Source: JBBSUQ01 sp964389755 (lineage in GTDB: Bacteria; Bacteroidota; Bacteroidia; Flavobacteriales_D; Crocinitomicaceae). Taken from it: a stretch of 41,097 nt of DNA. Below the pieces are notes generated by a model. That model worked only from the letters and a program-made list of their open reading frames with translations. It did no database searches and had not been told where the DNA came from. Positions 7,694-15,881 of this stretch are shown piece by piece. Location of the stretch: assembly GCA_964389755.1 (NCBI GenBank), contig CAYMEW010000036.1, forward strand, positions 1 through 41,097, given 5' to 3'. Each line of letters begins with the position of its first letter. Position 1 is the stretch's first letter. The position numbers were made by a program, and so were the translations under genes.

Positions 7694-8289
7694 GCGAAAA
7701 CCTTTCAGATAAGGCGAAGCACGACCTCATACTGGTAGAACAGGCCCTGGAAGGGAAGCAGGCGGCTTACGCGGAACTGATGGAACGCTACCGCGAATCC
7801 ATTTACTACATGATGTTCAAAATGGTGCGCAACCCCGAGGATGCCGACGATCTTACAATCGAAGCGTTCGGGAAGGCATTTAACAGACTGGCTCAGTATT
7901 CACCAAGCTTTGCATTTTCTACCTGGCTCTTTAAAATCGCTTCCAACAACTGCATCGACTACATGCGTAAAAAGCGTATTCGCATGACTTCCATGGATAC
8001 CGGAATGACTACCGATGACGGAGAGGTAATCTTCGTGGAGGCACGCGCGCATGGTCTGGATCCGGAAGAATCCGTAATGCACAGTCAGAAAGTGAAAATG
8101 ATGCGTCAGCTGGTCAGTAAACTCAAGCCGCGCTACCGTGAACTGGTCGAAAAACGGTACTTCGAAGAACTGAGTTACGAAGAAATTGCCGAAGAACTCA
8201 ACCTCCCGCTCGGAACGGTCAAAGCACAGTTATTCCGCGCCCGTGATTTCCTCGCGAACATGATGGAGCGTACGCGCGATACCATTTGA
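7684..8289 (+). CDS. ECF-type RNA polymerase sigma factor
   Basis: A 201-residue sigma-70 family protein with region 2 (about 24-100, including NPEDADDLTIEAFGKAF and the -10 recognition helix FSTWLFKIASNNCIDYMRKK) and region 4 (about 140-195, with the helix-turn-helix LSYEEIAEELNLPLGTVKAQ). There is no sigma region 3 or 1.1, so it is an ECF (group 4) factor. No anti-sigma gene is adjacent; the upstream partner is the glycosyltransferase, with a 10-nt overlap. The final ~51 codons and the stop lie in the first unit of a 219-bp perfect tandem duplication, so this copy is intact and a second, headless copy of region 4 follows. Target promoters are unknown. Confidence 0.95.
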   Translation: MEISENLSDKAKHDLILVEQALEGKQAAYAELMERYRESIYYMMFKMVRNPEDADDLTIEAFGKAFNRLAQYSPSFAFSTWLFKIASNNCIDYMRKKRIRMTSMDTGMTTDDGEVIFVEARAHGLDPEESVMHSQKVKMMRQLVSKLKPRYRELVEKRYFEELSYEEIAEELNLPLGTVKAQLFRARDFLANMMERTRDTI

Positions 8290-8354
8290 TCAACGAAGTA
8301 GTGTTACATGTCCCGTTTGTTGGATAGATTCCGTTGTATCCGAACGTCTGAATG
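8290..8354 (-). pseudogene. Duplicated 3' tail of the adhesin gene
   Basis: On the minus strand this 65-bp segment is identical to 8509-8573 and still encodes the closing HVTLLR-stop of the T9SS sorting domain. It is cut from the rest of the adhesin by the duplicated sigma fragment. It has no start of its own and is a remnant of the 219-bp duplication. Confidence 0.8.
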
Positions 8355-8508
8355 CCGTGAACTGGTCGAAAAACGGTACTTCGAAGAACTGAGTTACGAA
8401 GAAATTGCCGAAGAACTCAACCTCCCGCTCGGAACGGTCAAAGCACAGTTATTCCGCGCCCGTGATTTCCTCGCGAACATGATGGAGCGTACGCGCGATA
8501 CCATTTGA
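8308..8508 (+). pseudogene. Headless duplicate of sigma region 4 (chimeric mini-ORF)
   Basis: An open 66-codon frame formed by the tandem duplication. About 15 codons (MSRLLDRFRCIRTSE) come from the antisense of the adhesin tail. They join in frame to an exact copy of the last ~50 residues of the ECF sigma factor, starting at RELVEKRYFEEL and containing the complete helix-turn-helix. Region 2 is missing, so it cannot act as a sigma factor. It begins 18 nt after the real sigma stop codon and could in principle be translated from the same mRNA. No promoter or ribosome-binding signal is evident. Most likely a non-functional fragment. Confidence 0.75.
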
Positions 8509-11500
8509 TCAACGAAGTAGTGTTACATGTCCCGTTTGTTGGATAGATTCCGTTGTATCCGAACGTCTGAATGCGATCTTCCAGGTATAAATGCCCTCTT
8601 TTACCAAATCTCCTCGGTAAGTGCCGTCCCAGCCCACCTGTGTATCGTGTGACTCGAAAACGACCTCTCCCCATCGATCGAAGATCAGCATTGTATAACT
8701 GAACGGATCATAGCCGGAATAAAAGACCGGGAAGAAGGTGTTATTGTATTCATCCGCGTCCGGCGTGAAGGCATTCGGAATGTAAAAAATAAGTTCGTCA
8801 GTGACTCGGAAAATACGGGTAAGTGTATCCGAACACCCGAAATCGGAAAAGGCAACCAGGGTTACCGGGTAATTTGCCGCTCCCTCGTCCGGAAAGGTGT
8901 GCTGCGGATCTGAGTGGGTAGAAATAAGGGATCCGTCACCGAAATCCCATTCAAACGTACCTGCATTAAAGGAGGTATTCACAAAAGTGGTTTGCGGGTT
9001 AAGAAATGAAACGGTTTCAGGAGAAGCATAAAAATCCGCTTCTGGCAACGGTTCTACGCAAACGTAATCTTCCAGGTAGTCCGTCAACGTACACCCCAGC
9101 GGACTGGTTACGGTAACTGTTGCGTCCAGGCATGATGCCTCGTTCGGTTGGAAAGATTGTATATCACAACTATTAAATTGCGTGCCGTTCGAAAAGTTCC
9201 AGGTAACAGTGTTTTCCGGAGATGAAACGCAGGATATCGAAGCTGTTTCCCCGAAACATATGTCAACACCCGGGCCGGGAGTATAAGCAGGTAGCGGATT
9301 TGCATCCAGTGTGATATTGGTTGATATCTGGCATCCGTTCGCATCATAAATCGTGACGTGGTAGGTTCCCGTTCCGATTTGTGACAGGGTGCTTGCGGTA
9401 CTGTCCGGATAACTATCCCATTGAATGGTATAGCCCGGAATTCCTCCGCCAAAACTCACCTCGATCGTTCCGTCCTCTTTATCCACGCAGCTGACAGGTG
9501 CCCCGAAATAGTCGGTCAGGGCATCCAGGTTGGCAAATACGGGTGGTGGTTCCGAGAGGCTGACATCTGTAATTGCCTGACAGCCGTTAGCATCAGTCAC
9601 GGTTACTTCATACGTACCGGATCCGATTCCCTGTAGGGTAGAAGCGTTTCCTCCAATCGTTTGTCCGGTTTGCAAATCATTCCAGGAGTACACGTATCCT
9701 GGCGTTCCTCCGTTTGTTAAAGCACCCGCCGAACCATCTGAAGCACCGGTACACGAAACATCTGAGCCGTTGTAATCAGACGTGACACTGGCGTCAACTG
9801 AAAGTGCCGGTGGTTCATTGACCTCAATACTGTCTGAAATTTGACAGCCATTGGTATCGGTAAGTGTGATAAAATAGCTGCCGGATGAAAGTCCGCCTGC
9901 CGATTGTCCGGTTGATAAAACCTGTCCGGCAGAGTTTGACCAGGTGTATTGATACGCTGGAGTTCCGCCAGTTGGCGTAGCACTGACTGAACCGTCGGAA
10001 AGCCCGCTACAACTGATGCTCCAACCGTTGTAATTACTGCTGACAAGGGGAACGATATTCAGGGAGGGGGGCGCCTGTATATCCACTTGTGTGGTCGCTG
10101 TACATCCGTTGGCATCACTGGTCGTCAAGAAGTAAGTGCCCGCTGGCAGATTCGCGATATTAGATCCATTACCAAGCGTATTTCCCGTATTGTCGGTCCA
10201 GGACAAAGTGTATGCCGGTGTGCCTCCGCTCGCATTTCCTTCGAGCGAACCGTCGGATGAATTATGGCAGCGAATGTCCTGCCCGTTGTAGTTGCTACTG
10301 ACGAAAGCAGTGGTTTGAAGAACCGGGGGGGCGGAAAGTGTAATGCTAGTATCGATTGAACAGCCGTTGGCGTCACTAATGGTCACGGAATACGTTCCTG
10401 ATGAAACTCCCGAAATGTCCTGGCTCGTGCTTCCATCGCTCCAAAGATAGGTGTAAGCAGGCGTTCCCCCGCTGATACTAAGGTCGATTGCACCGTCTGA
10501 CGCTCCGTTACAACTAATGTTCCAGCCACCGTTATAGATGAGTGCAGTTACGCTTTGAGATAAGGGTGTGGGCTCGGAGAGTGTAATACTTGTATCCATT
10601 GAACAGCCGTTGGCGTCACTAATGGTCACGGAATATGTTCCTGCTGAAACTCCGGAAATGTCCTGGCTCGTGCTTCCATCGCTCCAAAGATNNNNNNNNN
10701 NNNNNNNNNNNNNNNNNNNNNNNNNNNNNNNNNNNNNNNNNNNNNNNNNNNNNNNNNNNNNNNNNNNNNNNNNNNNNNNNNNNNNNNNNNNCTGCTGAAA
10801 CTCCGGAAATGTCCTGGCTCGTGCTTCCATCGCTCCAAAGATAGGTGTAAGCAGGTGTGCCTCCACTGACACTGAGATCGATCGCACCGTCTGATGCGCC
10901 GTTACAACTGATGTTCCAGCCACCGTTATAGGTGAGTGCCGTTGCGCTTTGGGATAAGGGCGTGGGCTCGGAAAGTGTAATGCTTGTATCGATTGAACAG
11001 CCGTTGGCGTCATTGACGGTCACGGAATATGTTTCTGCTGAAACTCCGGAAATGTCCTGGCTCGTGCTTCCATCGCTCCAAAGATAGGTATAAGCAGGTG
11101 TGCCCCCGCTGATACTGAGATCGATCGCACCGTCTGATGCGCCGTTACAACTGATATTCCAGCCACCGTTATAGATGAGTGCCGTTGCGCTTTGAGATAA
11201 GGGTGTGGGCTCGGAAAGTGTAATGCTTGTGTCGATTGAACAGCCGTTGGCGTCATTAATGCTCACGGAATACGTTCCTGCTGAAACTCCGGAAATGTCC
11301 TGGCTCGTGCTTCCATCGCTCCAAAGATAGGTGTAAGTAGGTGTGCCTCCACTGATACTGAGATCGATCGCTCCGTCTGATGCACCGTTACAACTGATGT
11401 TCCAGCCGCCATTATATATAAGCGCTGTTGCACTTTGGGATAATGCAGCCGGTTCACTGATGCTGGCTGAAGTCGTGTCTGTACACCCGTTTGCATCGGT

Positions 11501-12922
11501 TATTGTAACGCTATAAGTTCCCGTTCCGAGAGAGGTCAAATCCTGGGTGGTTTGACCGCCGGACCAACTATATGAAAAAGGACCTGTGCCTCCTGAAAGA
11601 TTTAAGTCGATGGCTCCGTCCATAAATCCAAAGCAGCTGATGTTTGTAATGTTGAAGGTGGAGACTGCGCTGAACTGCGTTAAATTAATTAAAACAGTAT
11701 CTGCGTCCGGCGGACATCCGGCATTATTTGTGGTAGTTAGAATCAAACTTGCATTTCCGGCACTAATCTCTGCTGCCGTGGGGATATATTGCAGGTTCAG
11801 ACTCGTGTTTCCATTGAGGTAAGTTCCGTTTCCACCGGACCAGATTCCGGTAGTGGTTCCCGTTACAGCGCCGCCCAAGAGTATAGTCGGAACCGGGGTT
11901 CCGCAAACTGTCTGATCCGGTCCGGCATCGGCGGTGATCGGGTTGTCGAACTGCGTCACGTTTACCGTGGCGCTTACAGGCGGACACCCGGTTGCATCAT
12001 AAATTTCAACTGTGTAGGTACCCGGAACCGTGGCGAGTATTGATTGTGTGTTTGAATTATTTGCAGATGGTCCGCTCCAGAGATAAGTATAGGGTGCTTC
12101 ACCTCCCGAAGGGTTTGCGGTGAGTGTTTCTCCGGTTGCACCGAAACAGATCGCCGGATTGAGCGGAGAGATCGTTGCATTCAGCGTCGGAAAAATGAAA
12201 ACACTTACCGTATCGCAATATCCAAGCACGTCACAGTCACCAAGAGCATTTCCGCAAACCTGATAACGGACTTCCGTCGGATAACCGGGTTGCGGAGTTA
12301 CGGTGACGGATGTCTCTCCTGCGTAAGGTGCGCCGTTTACACCCTGCATACTTCCCGAAAGGTTGTTGAGGTAATTGTTGTAGTCTCCGGAATTGCCGGG
12401 ATAAATGGAGTTCCAGGTCACTGTTGCCGGATCAAGGCCGAACACACTCAGTGTATCCGAACATCCGTTCGCTGTATAGGCATCGCCGGAAGAGGAGGGC
12501 GCCGGAACAGATGTGATGGAGTATGAATTCGTATTGTTTCCGACCTTGCAATAAGAAAGTAGGTGAGGTCCTACCCCGTCAAGACAAATCGGGCCCGAAC
12601 CGGAAGCGACCGGGGCGCCCTGGCAATTAATCTGGTAATAAAGTGAACCACCCGGGTCTGCACCGGAAGCGACCTGGAAAATAATTCCCTGTGCTCCCGG
12701 ATCAAGCGTAATGGACAATTCAATACAGTTTGTCTGGTTAGTTCCGCCACCACAGCAGCTTCCGTCGCGAACAACCGCGGGACTAACCCACGTGCCTGAA
12801 GGATTTCCGGTCAGGTCCACGCTGAAAAAAGGAGTCGCGGAGGAACAGTTTACCTGGCTATAAGAGAAACCAGTTGCTAAAAAGAAAAGCGAGAAGAGAG
12901 TTAGTCTTATAAAAGTTTTCAT
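8509..12922 (-). CDS. Large SprB-repeat adhesin with T9SS type B sorting domain (gap inside)
   Basis: One gene interrupted by a 100-N scaffold gap at 10692-10791, which puts the two halves out of frame because 100 is not a multiple of three. The N-terminal half begins with a signal peptide (MKTFIRLTLFSLFFLATGFS, then YSQ) and about 400 residues of secreted beta-rich sequence. About ten SprB-type repeats of ~81 residues follow, with the recurring motifs SCxGxSDGxI, SGGTPxYxYxW and GTYxVTxxDANGC. The middle ones are nearly identical and the outer ones diverged. Next come a PKD-like domain (FEWDFGDGS) and the gliding-type C-terminal domain: IPNAFTPD, FDRWGE, GWDGTYRG and the final GHVTLLR. The protein should be exported by the T9SS and attached to or released from the surface, possibly for adhesion or gliding. 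Its last 65 nt lie in the 219-bp duplication. The coordinates assume a single gene across the gap. Confidence 0.85.
10355..11455. repeat. 243-bp tandem repeat array (81-residue SprB units)
   Basis: The anchor CTG(A/C)TGAAAC recurs at 10398, 10641, 10792, 11035 and 11278. Intervals are 243 bp except across the scaffold gap, where the apparent interval is 151. Units differ by only a few bases, so the array has been homogenised recently. Flanking repeats of the same protein family (8,900-10,350 and 11,455-11,640) are diverged. Ends are approximate. Confidence 0.85.
10692..10791. other. Assembly gap of 100 N
   Basis: Exactly 100 N, the usual placeholder for a gap of unknown size, in the middle of the 243-bp repeat array. 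The neighbouring period predicts 192 bp, or 192 plus multiples of 243, of missing sequence. Any of these values would restore the reading frame of the adhesin. Confidence 0.95.
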
Positions 12923-13324
12923 CCGTTTAATATTGGTGAGCGTTCAAATAACCTTTTTCAGAAAAGCGGTTTTTTGGAATCAAGCAAGATTAAAACAGAT
13001 TGATTGCCATATAGCAAGGTCACCTAAGTCAAATGATAATTGTTTGAATTGCAGCATAATTTTCTATCAATACGATAATACTACGATCCATACGGGCTTT
13101 TGGTTGTGTTTAATTTTGAAGTTAATCAATTCATAAATCAAGCATTCTTCCGATATGTGCCTTGTAACTTATTGTAATCCTTCAACTTATGCTTGAATAG
13201 TAAATGCATAGTAAACCAGGGCTTAATTAGTTGTATTAACATATTTTAGCTGAGTGCGTTAAATATTACAGCTGCATTCGTTCTATTTGTTAGAATTATT
13301 TCGCCAGATACATTGCCTGCTTTG
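12923..13324. other. AT-rich intergenic region, no gene seen
   Basis: About 400 bp between the divergent adhesin and rsmG genes, clearly richer in A/T than the surrounding genes. No credible ORF and no tRNA. An exact TAATTTTG at 13111-13118 (+) could be a promoter box, but nothing recognisable starts after it and chance is likely in such sequence. The adhesin promoter should lie at the left side on the minus strand; I see no exact consensus box there. The size of the region would leave room for regulatory sites. Confidence 0.5.
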
Positions 13325-13332
13325 TATCTTTG
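13325..13332 (+). promoter_or_regulatory. TAnnTTTG -7 box 4 nt before rsmG
   Basis: TATCTTTG, then CGGC, then the ATG at 13337. Exact consensus match with the same 4-nt spacing as four other genes in this window, predicting a leaderless transcript. No clear -33 TTTG. Confidence 0.65.
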
Positions 13333-13336
13333 CGGC

Positions 13337-13966
13337 ATGAACGACATTTCCCTCATTCAGCATTATTTTCCGAAACTCAGCGAACACCAGTTGTCGCTTT
13401 TGGCAAAACTCCCCGAATTGTACGAACACTGGAATGCCCAGATCAATGTGATTTCCCGGAAGGATACGGAAAATTTTATGGAGAGGCACGTGTTGCATTC
13501 ACTGGGGATCGCAAAAGTGCATTCCTTTAAAGCCGGGATGGAAATCCTCGATGTCGGAACGGGAGGCGGTTTTCCGGGTATCCCGCTCGCGATTCTTTTC
13601 CCGGAATGCCGTTTCACACTGGTCGATTCGATCGGGAAGAAAATAAAGGTCGTAAAGGAAGTGTGCGCGGAACTCGGGTTGAAAAACGTGGAAGCCTTGC
13701 ACATGCGAGCAGAACAGGTTCCGGGCAAATTCGATTTCGTGGTGAGTCGCGCCGTCACTGCCATGCCGGCCTTTTTGGAGTGGATCCGAAAAAAGTTTAA
13801 GGACAAAAGCACGGATGTCCTTCCCAACGGTGTGCTGTACCTGAAGGGGGGCGACCTGATCGAAGAAATGAGTCCTGTTAAAAAGTATTACAAGATCACG
13901 GAACTTCGTCAGTTCTTTCAGGAAGAATTCTTCGAGACGAAAAAAGTGGTTTACGTAAAGATGTAA
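13337..13966 (+). CDS. rsmG: 16S rRNA (guanine-527 N7) methyltransferase RsmG
   Basis: A 209-residue SAM-dependent methyltransferase that modifies G527 of 16S rRNA in the 530 loop of the small subunit. The family signatures are present: WNAQINVISRKD (32-43), HVLHSLGI (51-58), the SAM-binding LDVGTGGGFPGIPLAI (71-86), LVDSIGKKIKVV (95-106) and VVSRAV (135-140). Length is normal. An in-frame upstream start at 13313 exists, but it would overlap the TATCTTTG promoter box, so the ATG at 13337, 4 nt after the box, is chosen. The gene converges on the unknown gene at 13970 with only 3 nt between the stop codons. Confidence 0.95.
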   Translation: MNDISLIQHYFPKLSEHQLSLLAKLPELYEHWNAQINVISRKDTENFMERHVLHSLGIAKVHSFKAGMEILDVGTGGGFPGIPLAILFPECRFTLVDSIGKKIKVVKEVCAELGLKNVEALHMRAEQVPGKFDFVVSRAVTAMPAFLEWIRKKFKDKSTDVLPNGVLYLKGGDLIEEMSPVKKYYKITELRQFFQEEFFETKKVVYVKM

Positions 13967-13969
13967 GAT

Positions 13970-14512
13970 TTAGAAATCCAGGCGGTATTTTTTCATAAAG
14001 GCATCCCAGTCCCACAGGAAGTTTTGCATGATCTCATCCATGCGTTTCAGGAACAACGGATTCGGAACCTGCATGCGTCGGAAATACTCATCCTGGAAGC
14101 GGCTCAGTTCATATTTGTAGAAGAAAGCCTTGGACATGCCGTAGATCATGTTTTTCGAAGGATGATTGACACGCGAGATGAAATGCTGAAATTCACGCAC
14201 GACCTTCTGGAACTTGAATGCTTCCATGCCGAACGCTTTCCCGCACTTATCAAAAATGAGTTGCTCCACCCGGTTGGCCTGCTCGGCTTCAAAGGTCGAT
14301 TCCAGCGTCGATAAATTAGCCACGAGAATTACGAGCGTGAACGGACCGTTGTCTTCCGCTTTTAAAGAAGGGGAGTTCACAAAGGCAGGATCTTCGTTAA
14401 CCAGTGATACAACTTCCTGAAAACCATTGTCTACCGCATCAAAAAGAGCATTTACGAAAATATTCGCGATTTTTTCGTCCGATAACTTCTTCTTTAGCAG
14501 CGATCCCAACAT
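13970..14512 (-). CDS. Unknown protein, 180 residues
   Basis: I do not recognise this protein. It is soluble and largely helical, with no signal peptide, TM segment or known catalytic motif. The N-terminus (LLKKKLSDEKIANIFVNALFDAVDNGF) reads like a helical scaffold, and the C-terminal half is rich in Phe, Tyr and basic residues (HPSKNMIYGMSKAFFYKYEL). A TAACTTTG box 24 nt before the start supports it as a real, independently transcribed gene. It converges on rsmG. Probably a lineage-conserved protein of unknown function. Confidence 0.75.
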   Translation of the reverse strand: MLGSLLKKKLSDEKIANIFVNALFDAVDNGFQEVVSLVNEDPAFVNSPSLKAEDNGPFTLVILVANLSTLESTFEAEQANRVEQLIFDKCGKAFGMEAFKFQKVVREFQHFISRVNHPSKNMIYGMSKAFFYKYELSRFQDEYFRRMQVPNPLFLKRMDEIMQNFLWDWDAFMKKYRLDF

Positions 14513-14536
14513 TATTCAGCCTTTTTCTTGTTAAAA

Positions 14537-14544
14537 CAAAGTTA
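14537..14544 (-). promoter_or_regulatory. -7 box of the unknown gene
   Basis: TAACTTTG on the minus strand, an exact match to the Bacteroidota -7 consensus, 24 nt upstream of the ATG at 14512. Confidence 0.55.
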
Positions 14545-14705
14545 AGGGAGCATGAATCTGCTTCCCTAAAATTCTTTCTCCGTTTATCAACGAAGTTTTC
14601 AACAGAAATTGCCCGCAAAACACGGTTCATCCCCCTATTTTAACAATTAATCACTCTTCTGACCACATTTGACCGATTTTCATCGGGACCATTTTAGATA
14701 AAAAC

Positions 14706-14713
14706 TAATTTTG
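14706..14713 (+). promoter_or_regulatory. -7 box of the RND efflux operon
   Basis: TAATTTTG, an exact consensus match, 21 nt upstream of the ATG at 14735. It overlaps a potential TTG start at 14711, which argues against that start. Confidence 0.6.
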
Positions 14714-14734
14714 CTCCAACAATTTTTGGAATTC

Positions 14735-15853
14735 ATGAAAAGAAACCAGATTATCATCCTGAGCGTTTTCTTACTGCTCATCTTCCTGATATACGCCGCT
14801 TTGATGATGAACCGGAAACCACCGGTCGACATGGCCAAGAAAAGCGATAAACGGGTATATGTTCCGGTAGGAGTGGTGGAAAACCGGTCGCGCGACCTTC
14901 AGCTGACCTCCTACGGACAGGTGTCTCCGAACACGAGCATCGACGTGGCCTTTGAAGTGCAGGGCAAACTGTTGCGCGGAGACCTCGAAATGAAACCCGG
15001 TGTGAAGTTCCGAAAAGGACAAATGCTTTACAAAGTCGATAATTCCGAAGCGTTCTACACGCTCGGCTCACGCAAGATCCAGCTGTCGAACCTGATCATT
15101 AACATGCTGGCCGATATCGAACTGGACTTTCCTTCCGAAAAGAAGAAGTGGAATGCATTCCTTGAGCATATCAAAACAGATGAACGCCTGCCTGAACTTC
15201 CGGCCATCAATTCTTCGAAAGAACGCATGTTCGTGACATCAAAAGGAGTGCTTGCAGAATATTATAATATCCGAAGCCAGGAAGCCCGCATGGAAAAATA
15301 CTATTTCATAGCTCCGTTCTCGGGCACGGTCGTGGCGATCTATGCCGAACCGGGAGCGGTGGCGAACCCGGGGTCGCGCATTGCAACAATTGCCAATACC
15401 GGCGATTTCGAAGTGCGTATCCCGATCAACCTCGATAACCTGAAAACATTCCAGAAAGAAGGAACCACTACCTTCACGGACGCTTCCGGAGCTACCGTTG
15501 GCTACGGGAAGATTCTGCGAATCTCGGACGTTATTAACCAAAACACGCAGTCGGTGGACGTCTACTATTCGATCCGCCCGGCTTCCGGACAAACCATCTA
15601 CAGCGGTATGTTCGTGAATGCCGTCATTTCACAAAAAGCAACTATTTCCACAATGGCTGTTCCGCGGGTAGCTGTAATGGATAATAAAGTACACGTCTTG
15701 CGCGATTCCTCACTCATTCTGCAAACAGTGAACGTGGTCGGCGGAAAACCGGATACCCTGTTCATTTCAGGACTTACAGACGGACAACAGGTGCTCTTCG
15801 AACCGGAGGACGAACCGGATTCTACGAAACGCTATGTGGGTGTGAAACGCTAA
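14735..15853 (+). CDS. RND efflux periplasmic adaptor (membrane fusion protein)
   Basis: A 372-residue HlyD/AcrA-type adaptor that bridges the inner-membrane pump and outer-membrane channel encoded downstream. One N-terminal TM anchor (about 5-25) is present and there is no lipobox cysteine. It is followed by split lipoyl/barrel-sandwich halves: FEVQGKLLRGDLEMKPGVKF on the first side and APFSGTVVAIYAEPGAVANP on the second, with a helical hairpin region between them containing few heptads. A beta-barrel and a C-terminal membrane-proximal domain complete it. The ATG at 14735 is preferred over a TTG eight codons upstream because that codon lies in the promoter box. First gene of a three-gene operon; 28 nt separate it from the pump gene. 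Substrate unknown. Confidence 0.9.
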   Translation: MKRNQIIILSVFLLLIFLIYAALMMNRKPPVDMAKKSDKRVYVPVGVVENRSRDLQLTSYGQVSPNTSIDVAFEVQGKLLRGDLEMKPGVKFRKGQMLYKVDNSEAFYTLGSRKIQLSNLIINMLADIELDFPSEKKKWNAFLEHIKTDERLPELPAINSSKERMFVTSKGVLAEYYNIRSQEARMEKYYFIAPFSGTVVAIYAEPGAVANPGSRIATIANTGDFEVRIPINLDNLKTFQKEGTTTFTDASGATVGYGKILRISDVINQNTQSVDVYYSIRPASGQTIYSGMFVNAVISQKATISTMAVPRVAVMDNKVHVLRDSSLILQTVNVVGGKPDTLFISGLTDGQQVLFEPEDEPDSTKRYVGVKR

Positions 15854-15881
15854 AAGCGGAGTTAAAAATTAAGCAAGCGCA

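Larger units (their letters stand above)
8136..8573. repeat. Perfect 219-bp tandem duplication
   Basis: 8136-8354 is repeated without any difference at 8355-8573, and the match extends one base further (8355 equals 8574). The unit holds the last ~154 nt of the sigma factor gene (plus strand) and the last ~65 nt of the convergent adhesin gene (minus strand). The two stop codons abut as TGATCA in each unit. Only one base is shared at the junction. Lack of divergence implies a very recent event, or an assembly error. Confidence 0.95.

Noticed and set aside
10355..11455. Possible CRISPR or other DNA repeat array
   Set aside because: The 243-bp units are in-frame protein repeats (SprB-type) without spacers.
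8509..12922. Frameshift or two separate adhesin genes
   Set aside because: The frame change is fully explained by the 100-N placeholder; a gap of 192 + 243k restores it.
13111..13118. TAATTTTG box in the AT-rich intergenic region
   Set aside because: Exact consensus, but nothing recognisable starts downstream and such matches are likely by chance in AT-rich sequence.
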